DNA from: Pelodera strongyloides
Taxonomy: Eukaryota > Nematoda > Chromadorea > Rhabditida > Rhabditidae
Direction: 5' to 3'
Assembly: GCA_036852015.1 (NCBI GenBank)
Contig: JAANDG010000192.1
Location: 173,548-237,547, forward strand
Length of the DNA: 64,000 nucleotides
Part shown: positions 1 through 9,011 of the stretch, piece by piece
How the letters are laid out: each line of letters starts with the position of its first letter
How positions within the stretch are numbered: position 1 is the stretch's first letter
The notes under the pieces: generated by a model
Told to the model about the DNA's origin: nothing
Databases searched by the model: none
What the model saw: the letters and a program-made list of their open reading frames with translations, nothing else
Program-made: the position numbers and the translations under genes

Positions 1-291
1 AAGAAGTTCGACGCTTTCATCTAATGAGCTTGGTTGAAGTGAATGGTGAAAGGCCGTCGATTGCCCTTGCCTGCGCTTTGTTGTGACTAGCAAAGCGGAA
101 TTGCACGTGGTTTTCGGCACCTGCACATTTTCCTGCTTTGCATCCGATGCGCGCCGATCAGGCACGAATACGCACAATTGTTCGGCATACATCAATGGTT
201 CGAAGTCACGTGCCATACCGCTTTAAAGTTGTTGTGGTTAGTCTAGACGTCGGAGAGGACATAGCACACTAACTATAGTATCTTTCTTCAG

Positions 292-551
292 TTCCGATTG
301 ACCTCGTTATTCCACCGTGAGCCACAGCGCCGTCTCACACATCAGGAGTCCCTCGATAAGCCAGAGGTTCTCTATCCCGAACCCAAGAAACAGGAGCGGA
401 AATTCAGTCTTCCCGACGAGTTGCTCATTGTAAGGCTAATTTATGATTATTTATTCTTTATTCTTTAACTTTTACTATGTTTCATTAATTTGGACAGTCT
501 GGGTTGACGCGAAAAGAACTGCTCAACGCGCTACAATATACATATACATAG
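292..551 (+). CDS. 3' end of an unrecognised plus-strand gene (last two exons)
   Basis: Two exons join in phase 0: 292-429 (acceptor TTCTTCAG, donor GTAAGG) and 498-551 (acceptor TTTGGACAG, stop TAG at 549-551). Together they give 63 codons of a charged C-terminus, with FRLTSLFHREPQRRL at the start, a KKQERKF stretch, and FSLPDELL leading into SGLTRKELLNALQY. I do not recognise the family. Support comes from consistent splice phase, canonical splice borders, an open frame across a GC-rich block and a prompt stop. Earlier exons must lie mostly before the window. A minus-strand open frame at 1-216 competes for the upstream sequence and makes the 5' structure unclear. Confidence 0.55.
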
Positions 552-919
552 CTATGCTATGCTCCCATCATGTATAGTATAGCGAAGTTATTACCGTTAC
601 TGGAGACTACAGGCTGTACGTGTACAGTACACTACCTAGAGAATAGATTTAATCATGATTGGTCAGATCCCATAGGCCTACAACCAATATCCACAAAAAT
701 CAATTTCCTGAATTAAAACCATATCCACATCCTAATTTTCAGGATCAATACCGTATTCTCTACACCTAATTGGTAAAGGAACCTTCAGTGCCTATCCGCT
801 CCTTTCATCCTTCGATTCAAATGTAAATATTCTACATATTAGTTAACTTCGTTTGGTAGATCATTTTTAGTAAGGTTTTGCTCATTCACTATTTGTTGTG
901 TTTTTTTATGACTGAAGAC

Positions 920-1036
920 GAACGGTAAGTCCTCGTCAACAACATTTTTCCTCATCAACAACATGGTTTAGAAAATAGAATCAAATAAAGTCGTAGTTCG
1001 ATGTTACTCGAACAGGCTGACGAGGACTTACTGTTC
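920..1036. repeat. Short foldback (inverted repeat)
   Basis: The arm at 920-938 (GAACGGTAAGTCCTCGTCA) is the near reverse complement of 1018-1036 (TGACGAGGACTTACTGTTC), differing at one or two positions. It may be a small MITE remnant. No target duplication was identified. Confidence 0.5.
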
Positions 1037-1599
1037 TACGCAATGTGTTTTCTTACGATGACAACAATTAGAATTGACAACCGCGATTTTTGACAACCGA
1101 CAACAATTAGATAATTGTTGTCATAACAATTAGATTGATAATTTTCATGCCCCTCGCGATTTTTTTCGTTTTTCATTTTAGTTGTAATAAACTGTATTTG
1201 TTCTTCGTCTACTCTTTTTCACTGTACTCGTACAAGAGATGATCACAAAAAAAGAACAAATGTGGGCAGAGTTCATCAACAAAACAACAAGAACATAATT
1301 CACAGAACAGCTGCAGCGAAACCGGAAACGCACCTGTAACCACTAATAGCACTATGGAAATGGGCCAATTAGTACCTACGAAACGAACTATTGATCAAAA
1401 TTTTAGGTTAGTTAACATAATATGTACACACCAGGCGAATAATATACGTGTTTCAACATGCCGCTATAATTAACAAAGACAAATTCGAAGCATCTAACTA
1501 GACAAGATACCAACATAAAGATATAAAACCGGGAAGTTGGATGCCAAAATGAATATACGGGTGAACAAAACAGAAAAAGTATAATATTGTATAAAAAAT

Positions 1600-1661
1600 A
1601 CCTGGTTACTGAATAGATATGTATACAGGTACCTGGTTACTGAATAGATATGTATACAAGT
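1600..1661. repeat. Two-copy 31-bp tandem repeat
   Basis: A 31-bp unit beginning ACCTGGTTACTGAATAGATA occurs twice head to tail and differs at one base near its end. Confidence 0.75.
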
Positions 1662-1806
1662 ACCAGCTTACACATACAAGGCAAGAGGGAAAAACAAGTA
1701 ATGCTACCCAGAAAACTGAAACTCGCATCGGCTATGTGTGTCACTATTGAAATTGGGTAAATTATATCCCAAGAAAAAAGGCCCTACGCCACGCGGTCTT
1801 TACACT

Positions 1807-1941
1807 GGAAATTGTATATCAAAGTAAATAGGTAGAAACGTAGAAATTGAATAAATAAATAATTTACATAAAACGTTACATGGAAATTGTATATCAAAGT
1901 AGATAGGTAGAAAATGAATAAATAAATAATTTACATAAAAT
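1807..1941. repeat. Two-copy ~75-bp tandem repeat
   Basis: A unit beginning GGAAATTGTATATCAAAGTA and ending in AATAAATAAATAATTTACAT occurs twice. The second copy has a short deletion after the AGGTAGAAA motif. Confidence 0.7.
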
Positions 1942-2244
1942 AACTTGTCTGTCAAGCTGTCGTCAATCAATAAACTTGACTTGACACTTGACAGACACTG
2001 GTAAGTGGTAAGAAAGCCAAGTGCAAAAATTTACATCAGTCGGAAACTTCCCCTCCTTCAAACACATACTCAGCTCCAAATACACGAAGAAAAACACACA
2101 AAGAAATAATGAATGCAAATTCGTGCGGGGAGAGGATACATGCGTCAGACACTGATTAACAACATAGTTCTTGGGCTTTGACCACAATAGCCATTACAGG
2201 TTACAGACTACTAGAGAGTATACCGTATACTGTATGTATGCAAA

Positions 2245-3849
2245 TTAGAGCAAAAGGCGTTCCAGATCGTCATGGTTTGCATTCTCTTCAGGTTCCACGT
2301 CAATCAAATCCTGCTCGGAATTTGTGATGTCAGTGATAATTGGGAAAGTCTGCCGAATTTGGACAACCTAGAAAACAATGGATCAACTAAAAAGAAATTA
2401 GAATTTATATAGAGTCACTACGTTTAGAGCGCATTTGAGCGAGATGTGAAATTTCCGAAAAGAAATCGGAATGGACACATTCTCGATTTACATAGAAAAA
2501 AAAAGTAATGCTTAGAGGTTAGAGGAATTTTACTTGCGGTACACCGTAGTTGAAAACACTGATAATCGACACTTTTCCATAGATTTGTTTATGCACAGTT
2601 AGCCACATGTTACCCATACGGAGCGGTGATATGCTAAACTAAAAAACCTGAGGCCGTATTCACAAACACGCAGGGAGCCCTCCCTAGGTTCTCGAGTGCT
2701 CTGACTCTATTCTGCTCTCGCACTCTCTACGCACTCTTTAGCTCCCTGGGGAGGCCAGGGAGGGCTCCCTGCGTGTTGGTGAATACGGCCTCTGGAGGGG
2801 TACGCCCTCAGCCCGCCAACTCATGATACACCTCATATCTTATTATATAAAGGAGAAGAGTTTGTCACGGGTTTGTTTTTATGTGCACAACGAAAGCTGT
2901 TCATAAAGAAAATTCTTCGATCGAAAGAGCATACAAAATCTTTGCCGCTGGCGAGATTTGAACCCACAGCAGAGCACAACCTCTCGATTCACAGACAAAC
3001 GCTCTACCTGTTGAGCTATGCTAGATTATCAGAAGCATAGTCCTCTGCCCTACATACAGCACCTTCAATGGCAAATTTGCATGGTAGCGTTAGTCGAGTG
3101 GAGATCCAAACTGATTATTATACGTTTCCACAATCAGAGACGTGTGAATGTGTGGGAGGAGAAAGAGACGAGAGTTAACTTTTTACATTTTAACAATTCT
3201 TTTTTAAATAGGGAAACAATCGGCCGAAGGCCGATTCCTCCAGTCGGAGAAGAGCCCGTTGGGCTCTTCGAACGGCTGGTATTATATACCAGCCGTTCGA
3301 AGAGCCCTACGGGCTCTTCTCCGACTGGAGGAATCGGCCTTCGCCGATTGTATTTTAAAGCCACGCGCGAGAAAGTCTTATTTGGAAAGTAAGCGTAGAC
3401 TAATCGTGGATGCCGCGTGAAATTTCCATGCTAAAGCATTACCGAGAGCATTGTGTTGTTCTCTGTTGGGCACAAAAAGCAAGCTGTCTTGGCCCAACAG
3501 GTAGAGCGTTTGACTCGAAAGTGGAGAGCGCGGGTTCAAATCCGTTCACCGTCAACAATTTTGTAGCTGTGTTTCAGCGTCGAAAAACTTTATGAAAGGG
3601 CTTCATTATGGACGTAATCACAAATAAATTCACCCGGCCACAAACTCTTCTCCTTTATCTAATAAGATGGCAATCGACACATTTGAAAAAGACTAAAGAA
3701 GTAAAAATGCACAAAATCAAATAAGAAAAAAGAAAAAACTACGGTACCTCTTCCTCGTATCGGTTCTTCCATGCGTGTATTCTACGTCTGGAGAATACGG
3801 CGACAATCATATTTGTAAAGAACAAAACCATCGCGACTATAGCTAGCAC
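2245..3849 (-). CDS. C-terminal exons of a single-pass membrane protein
   Basis: On the minus strand, exon 3748-3849 (34 codons) joins exon 2245-2367 (40 codons and TAA) in phase 0, with CTGTAAC/TACAG acceptor and GTACCG donor sequence and an AG acceptor at 2368-2369. The first exon encodes a hydrophobic segment (VLAIVAMVLFFTNMIVAVF), then a basic stop-transfer block (SRRRIHAWKNRYEEE). The second encodes a short acidic cytoplasmic tail with DLIDVEPEEN and a terminal ERLLL, which resembles a dileucine-type sorting signal. This looks like the tail of a type I membrane protein; the family is not recognised. Upstream exons were not found with confidence in 3850-9000, which is filled with repeats. 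The last intron (2368-3747) houses two mobile elements. Confidence 0.6.
2650..2792. mobile_element. 143-bp foldback MITE
   Basis: The termini are inverted repeats of about 38-40 bp: GAGGCCGTATTCACAAACAC at 2650 is matched by the complement of GTGTTGGTGAATACGGCCTC ending at 2792, with AGGGAGCCCTCCCT-type sequence further in. It lies in the last intron of the minus-strand membrane-protein gene. No clear target duplication was seen. Confidence 0.7.
2955..3018 (-). ncRNA. tRNA-like pol III promoter remnant (minus strand)
   Basis: On the minus strand an A-box-like TAGCTCAACAGGTAG (3004-3018) is followed by a B box GGGTTCAAATC (2955-2965). The spacing is longer than in a standard 72-nt tRNA, as in a type II tRNA or a degenerate copy. 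I could not draw a full cloverleaf, so I call it tRNA-derived rather than a working tRNA gene. Confidence 0.5.
3216..3351. repeat. 136-bp near-perfect palindrome
   Basis: The arms of about 68 bp are centred between 3283 and 3284 around GGTATTATATACC. They carry CGGCCGAAGGCCGATTCCTC, GGAGAAGAGCCCGTTGGGCT and their complements, with only a few mismatches. Each arm itself contains smaller hairpins (GGCCGAAGGCC; AGAGCCCGTTGGGCTCT), so the single strand could form a branched fold. Confidence 0.9.
3489..3542 (+). ncRNA. tRNA-like pol III promoter remnant (plus strand)
   Basis: An A-box-like sequence TTGGCCCAACAGGTAG (3489-3504) and a B box GGGTTCAAATC (3532-3542) have tRNA-compatible spacing. They mirror the minus-strand copy at 2955-3018 and share CAACAGGTAGAGCGTTTG. 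It is probably a tRNA-derived module of the surrounding inverted-repeat element. Confidence 0.5.
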
Positions 3850-4008
3850 CTGTAACGAGTCTGGTTAGTCTGGTAAAATCAAAAGCAAATCATAATCAAT
3901 AAATCAAACACTGAAAATGAAAAGCCCTACAACATGAATAATTTTTAAATACAAACCTAACCGTGATATGCATCAGAGAGTAAATTAGGTCCGCATCTCA
4001 AAATTTTG

Positions 4009-4108
4009 GGGAGGTGATTTAGACTAATTTGCATGTAATGCATTAGGGATCGGGAGGTGATTTAGACCAATTTGCATACAATGCATTACGGATCGGGAGG
4101 TGATCGTC
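4009..4108. repeat. 43-bp tandem repeat, 2.3 copies
   Basis: The unit begins GGGAGGTGATTTAGACTAAT and ends AATGCATTAGGGATC. It occurs at 4009-4051 and 4052-4094, and again partially from 4095. Confidence 0.8.
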
Positions 4109-4820
4109 CGCATTTGGCGGGGTGTTTTATGCTATGATATGCATGCGGAGCCAAAAAGCTTTATTGTTTCATGCATGAACAACTTCTGTTAATTACATTG
4201 TATGCATGTATAAAGGTAAGGAGATTCTCTCAACAATTAACAATGGAAAGGTGTACTTTGCATGGGTGAATATGATAACAACACAATTGAAACCACACAG
4301 CATATCTTGTAAGCATTTTAAGCTTCTTGTGTCTCTAAATTCGGCTTCGTGGTATGACCCAGTCAGACTACAGGGTTGTAGGGAACGGGAAAACCAAACG
4401 GAAGAAAGGAAGTAAGGAAGACAAAGTCGGAAGGAATAACTCACAGCATTGCAGATTTCGCTTGTCAGTAGGTGAATATGGCAGTTCTTCGCTGAACGAC
4501 TTGATTTTCCCAGCCCGAAAACGTCATAAAAACCATAGCCGTCATCAATTGAATCATTCATCGAATCGAAACCTAAACTATAATAATAGCATGATAACAT
4601 GAAATACTTGACAATGAGAATTAGAAAAGCGTGCCGACCAAAACGAAACGAATTGAAACATCGATGTTCCATGGGCGATGGACCAATCGCCAAATGAATT
4701 CTAAAGTTATAGCCCGAGAGAAAAACGGTGGTCTGCCCGCAATTTCAGCTAGAATTCCATACAAAGACCACTTTATTGAACGGAAAATGAACCGGAAAAT
4801 GAACTCGCACTCTCTCTTTT

Positions 4821-4940
4821 AAAGTATCAGATCAGAAGTTATTAGTCACTTGTTTTTTGTTTTCTTATCAGCGCGACGCGAATCCGCGAGTCGCACTGAT
4901 AACAGGTGGAAGTGGCTACTAGATTCTGATCCGATACTTT
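4821..4940. mobile_element. 120-bp foldback MITE
   Basis: AAAGTATCAGATCAGAA at the left end is nearly the reverse complement of TTCTGATCCGATACTTT at the right end. The interior also contains GCGACGCGAATCCGCGAGTCGC, which can pair with itself. No target duplication is clear. Confidence 0.65.
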
Positions 4941-5660
4941 AGAAGATAGCTCAACGTATTGTATTCTTGATCTGCTTCTTATACAGTCTCCCTTGATTTG
5001 TCTTAAGCTAACCATTTTACACTGGTACATACAACTTCAGCATATTCTTATCTACGCAACAATTGAAGTAAATATAATCAGTTGATGCCTTACTTGAGAT
5101 TCGGTACGAAAACTAGCTAGAGTTATTGTAAAAGCCTGTTGCTGCTACCATGACGACTGACACAGCACCACGAAAACAAGAGCAGCGGCGCAGCGTATAT
5201 CAAAACGGGTTCACGGGAGGAATGTGCATAATTGATGGTCGATATGCAGGCTGAAGGACCGGACAGACCATTAAATTGGTATATATCGCTTCTTTGGGGT
5301 CATATATTTGAACTAACAAGATAGGATAGGATTACAAAAAATAAGAAGATTGGGTAGATTTTATGTTGGCCCCTTGCCTCTCAGATCCATGCATGCTTAC
5401 AACTTACAACTCAACACTTTCATAGCTTGGGTCCGCTTAACAATAGAAAGGCGAAAGAGCGAATTGTTGAAAAAATGCTTGAAAAAAAATTTTGAAAAAA
5501 AAAAAAAAAAAAATTTTTTTAGAGGGGTGGATGATGATGATGATGGCCGCTGTGCGTTCGTGCCAGTTTTTGGAATACCTTTGGTTCTACAGTAATTTTT
5601 CACAAAAAAATCGGTGTGGTTCTGTCAATACCACCGTATTTCTGCAGGAAGCCTGCATAT

Positions 5661-6180
5661 TTATAATATAAAGTTGGGAGCTTCGTTTGTTTGTTTGTGT
5701 GTTTGTTTGATTGTACGTTTGGATGATGTGCGTTACGCTCAGGAAGTAGATTGGTTCAGTAGTTCATGTTCCCATGCACTGAGCCATCTCACATCCCGAG
5801 CGCCCCTCTCAAGAGAAGTCCGAAAAAAGCTGCATATATGGAATGCGTGTGCCGTATCAGCCGTGCGAGTTGGCGGTGCTCAAAGTCCTACGAATAAACT
5901 ACAAAGAACATGCAGGTCTAGTTTTTATAATATAAGTTGGGAGCTTTGTTTGTTTGTGCGTTTGATTGTACGTTTGGATGATGTGCGTTACGCTCAGGAA
6001 GTAGGATTGGTTCAGTAGTTCATGTTCCCATGCACTGAGCCATCTCAGATCCCGAGCGCCCCCCCCCTCACAGAAGTCCGAAAAAAGCTGCATAAATGGA
6101 ATGCGTGTGCCGTATCAGCCGTGCGAGTTGGCGGCGCTCAAAGTACTACGAATAAACTACAAAGAACATGCAGGTCTAGA
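5661..6180. repeat. Two-copy ~262-bp tandem duplication
   Basis: A unit starting TATAATATAAAGTTGGGAGC and ending GAACATGCAGGTCTA occurs at about 5661-5919 and again at about 5927-6180, with small indels in a GTTTGTTTGT tract. It contains a run CGTTTGGATGATGTGCGTTA present in both copies. Open frames across it have no recognisable domain. It may be the end of a larger dispersed repeat. A poly-A/poly-T stretch lies just upstream at about 5497-5522. Confidence 0.75.
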
Positions 6181-6417
6181 ACAACAAAAAGAACAACGAA
6201 GCGAGGATTTTTGCATATGATCCATACATAATTTTTTTGCAACTAATTTTGAATCCACGTTTCACGCAGACATAAAATAAAATAAATGCAATAGAAATTA
6301 AGTCGCCTCGGGCGGCGTAGCCGGCTGGTATAATATGAAAAAATAAAAAAAATATTCTCGTGTAGTTCCAAAATACTGTAAATTTCACCACACGGAAACG
6401 CCCGTTATGGGGTTTGC

Positions 6418-7082
6418 AAGTATGCCAAAAACCGCGAGTTTTCCTTGCAAGTATCAATTGCAAAATAGTGTGCCAATCTACCGTAATTTTGCGTAATTTT
6501 GACACATCCGCACTAGAAAAAAATCCGCCATTAAAGGGAGAGGCCCACGAGAAGAAAGTTGTCCTCAATTTACTTGAACAGAATGTCCGGAATTTCAGAA
6601 ATATTACCGTGAAAACCGCATTGCTTGAAGCCTAGAACTCACAGAGTTATTCCGCGTCAAACAGTTCGACCAGGTACCGTAGTCAGCAACATCAAAATTC
6701 GTTTTTACGGTTGATATCCGTTCATTTGCATTCTTTCTCTACATAATAATGGTCAAACGAACAAAGATCATTCCTACGTTTATAAAGAGGCTTTTCCAAT
6801 ACAGTAATGCCCTAATAGCGCTAAAATTGTTTCTGGTTACGGTACCTGGCCGAACTGTTTGCCGGAGAATAACTCAGTCGAGTTCTAGGCTTCAAACAAT
6901 GCGGTTTTCACAGTAATATTTCTGAAATTCCGGACATTCTGTACAAGTGAATTGAGGGAAACTTTTTTCTCGTGGGCCTCTCCCTTTAAAGACATTTTTT
7001 GTTGAACAAATGGTCCCGTGGCCATCGGTCGTAAAAACTGCCTGTCGATATTCTCGTGTAGTGCCAAGATACGGTAAATTTT
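6418..7082. mobile_element. ~260-bp TIR element, interrupted by a TTAA MITE
   Basis: The left end TGGGGTTTGCAAGTATGCC begins a copy of the element found intact at 7268-7521 and 8388-8647. After AATCCGCC it is split by the MITE at 6531-6989 and resumes with GACATTTTTTGTTGAACAAA, through the GTGCCAAGATACGGTAAATT block. The far terminal repeat is lost. Confidence 0.7.
6531..6989. mobile_element. TTAA-flanked palindromic MITE, AGGGAGAGGCC family, copy 1
   Basis: TTAA at 6531-6534 is followed by AGGGAGAGGCCCACGAGAA; the far end is TTCTCGTGGGCCTCTCCCT followed by TTAA (6986-6989). Long inverted repeats run inward (GGAATTTCAGAAATATTACC; GAACTCACAGAGTTATTCC; AACAGTTCGACCAGGTACCG). A TTAA duplication is the hallmark of piggyBac-type integration. 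It has no coding capacity. Relatives lie at 35992, 39132 and 50810. Confidence 0.85.
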
Positions 7083-7267
7083 GAATATTTTTTTATTTGA
7101 ATATTTATTATACTCATTAAAAAGAGCGCAACGCAAATTGTTCGATACTTGGAAGGAATCGGCAAAAGGTCGTGTATGTTCGTCTCTCATTTCGCACACC
7201 CCACGCACGGAAAAGGGGCGATTTTTTTTCGTTTTTTTTCCGCCCAGCTCGAACGTGCAAAACCTAC

Positions 7268-7521
7268 TGGGGTTTCCATGTATGCCAAAAACCGTGCGTT
7301 TTCCTTCCAAGTATCAAACGCAAAAAGTGCAATCTACCGTAATTTTGCGTAATTTTGACACATCCGCATTATATAAAATCCGCCATCAAAGCGAATCATT
7401 TGTTGAACAAATGGTCCCGTGGCGACCGGTCGTACAAACTGCCTGTAGATATTCGCGTGTAGTGCCAAGATACGGTAAATTTTTCGATACTTGAAGGAAA
7501 ATCGGCCATATGAAAACCCCA
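7268..7521. mobile_element. ~254-bp TIR element, intact copy
   Basis: It starts TGGGGTTTCCATGTATGCC and ends GGCCATATGAAAACCCCA, an imperfect terminal inverted repeat. The interior contains TCTACCGTAATTTTGCGTAA and GATACGGTAAATTTTTCGAT, shared with the copies at 6418 and 8388. No protein is encoded. Confidence 0.65.
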
Positions 7522-8387
7522 TACTAAAATGGAAGACTCGCAGTTGCAGTGTAAAAAATTACGGTGTCTCTACAATTAGTGAACCTACATTATTTCAGTT
7601 TCCAATACATTCGAGGATTTCAATACCCCATGTCTTACAATGTTGTTTTGTATTTCGCTTTGTTTCTTCTCTTTGTCTTATAATCATGTAATCATCTCAG
7701 GTTGACTCATCATGTAATCATGTAGACTGAAGGTGAAAGTATATGTTTTCCTCAAAGCATTTAGATAAAGATGTAATTAAAGGTTTTTAATCAAACGCAA
7801 GATCACAGTTCATAGTGGACTGCTCTTCAATGGCAAACTAGTGACGTAGTGTAGTGACTACCTTCCTTACACCAGTGGCGATCTACACCAAAGCAGCAGA
7901 AGTGATTCTCTTCATATTGATTCTAAACTCAGTCACCGCCCTTCTGACGCACATTGAGCCGTTTAGTATTAATCTTCACTAAATCTGTCCTTGAATAATT
8001 TATGGAGCGGAATAATTACACAGACCACAGAAAAACCGTCAGCAGTCGGTCACCAATTTATGGTTTCACCGATTTGATTACCGGCCACTGACAATTTTGT
8101 TTGACGACGGTTTCAAAAAATCTTGTTCATAAACAAGTGGGTTGATACCCTGGGTTCATTCACGAAAAAAAACCGCCCCCAAATGTGCTCCACCGTTTCC
8201 TACGGAATATCGGTATTTTGAATACCGATCTCACGTTGAAACAAGTTTCTGCCTACCGTAGCCCGCGGAACCAGTTATAAGGCGAAAACATTGCGTGTTT
8301 TTCCAAAATGTTGTGATTTCACGGTACCTTTTCTGGAATCCCATACACATACTTTCGGCATGTGAAAAAATTTCCGTCAGCCCAATA

Positions 8388-8647
8388 TGGGGTTTGCAAG
8401 TATGCCCGATTTTCCCTGCAAGTATCGAAAAATTTACCGTATCTTGGCACTACACGAGCATATCTACAGGCAGTTTTTACGACCGATCGCCACGGGACCA
8501 ATTGTTCAACAAAAAATGTCTTTGATGGCGGATTTTCTATAGTGCGGATGTGTCAAAGTTACGGTAAAGTTGTGTAAAAAGCACACGATTTTGCGAATTG
8601 ATACTTGCAAGGAAAACTCGCGGTTTTTGGCATACTTGCAAACCCCA
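8388..8647. mobile_element. ~260-bp TIR element, intact copy, opposite orientation
   Basis: The terminal inverted repeats are TGGGGTTTGCAAGTATGCC and GGCATACTTGCAAACCCCA. Internal order is reversed relative to the copies at 6418 and 7268. It preserves the uninterrupted junction (GGCGGATTTT beside AAAAAATGTC) that is split by a MITE in the 6418 copy. Confidence 0.75.
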
Positions 8648-9011
8648 ATACCTCCCAGCCTTACGAAAACGTCATTGCGTATATTCACGTAGTGTTCCCG
8701 AGAACCGACTTGCGCGCAAAAATCGAATATAAACTGCGCTGTTACTACGGTAGAAATTTATATTTATAGCAAACTGGGTTTGCTGGGAGCGTGTGTGTTG
8801 CGGCGTTCGCATATATGCATACAACTTTTTTTCTTTACTTCTGTTTTCCACATTACTTTTTCCTCCTATGAAGGTCCCAGGTAACCTGAATATTGATTTT
8901 GTTATTATCGCGATTGATCGACCTATTTCCTATTGGAATTCTGCCTGTTTTTTTCTATGTGATATTCTACACTGATTTCGTCGATTTTGATGTTTTAATG
9001 CAGGTGTGTCA

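Larger units (their letters stand above)
552..2244. other. AT-rich intergenic stretch with short repeats
   Basis: No coding exon is convincing here. The stretch lies between the ends of two convergent genes (plus-strand stop at 551, minus-strand stop at 2245). It holds a foldback at 920-1036 and two short tandem duplications, at 1600-1661 and 1807-1941, but otherwise looks like ordinary AT-rich spacer. Confidence 0.5.
2837..3668. mobile_element. 832-bp inverted-repeat element with opposed tRNA-like boxes
   Basis: The left end (ATCTTATTATATAAAGGAGA at 2837, continuing to AGAGTTTGT) is the reverse complement, with one mismatch, of the right end at 3640-3668. Inside are a tRNA-like sequence on the minus strand near the left arm, another on the plus strand near the right arm, and a 136-bp near-perfect palindrome in the middle. 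The two arms look like diverged inverted copies of one unit: TIR, spacer with GTTCATAAAG/CTTTATGAA-like motif, then tRNA-like region. It lies within one intron and no transposase is visible, so it is non-autonomous. The class is not one I recognise. Confidence 0.6.

Noticed and set aside
1..216. Minus-strand open frame starting at 216 (MARDFEPLMYAEQLCVFV...) and running off the window
   Set aside because: Open for 72 codons and GC-rich, so it could be a first exon, but no donor or family is visible, and it conflicts with a plus-strand gene whose last exons follow at 292. Left unannotated.
4193..4693. 166-codon minus-strand open frame
   Set aside because: No recognisable domain, overlaps other open frames on the opposite strand, and has no splice or start context; treated as chance.
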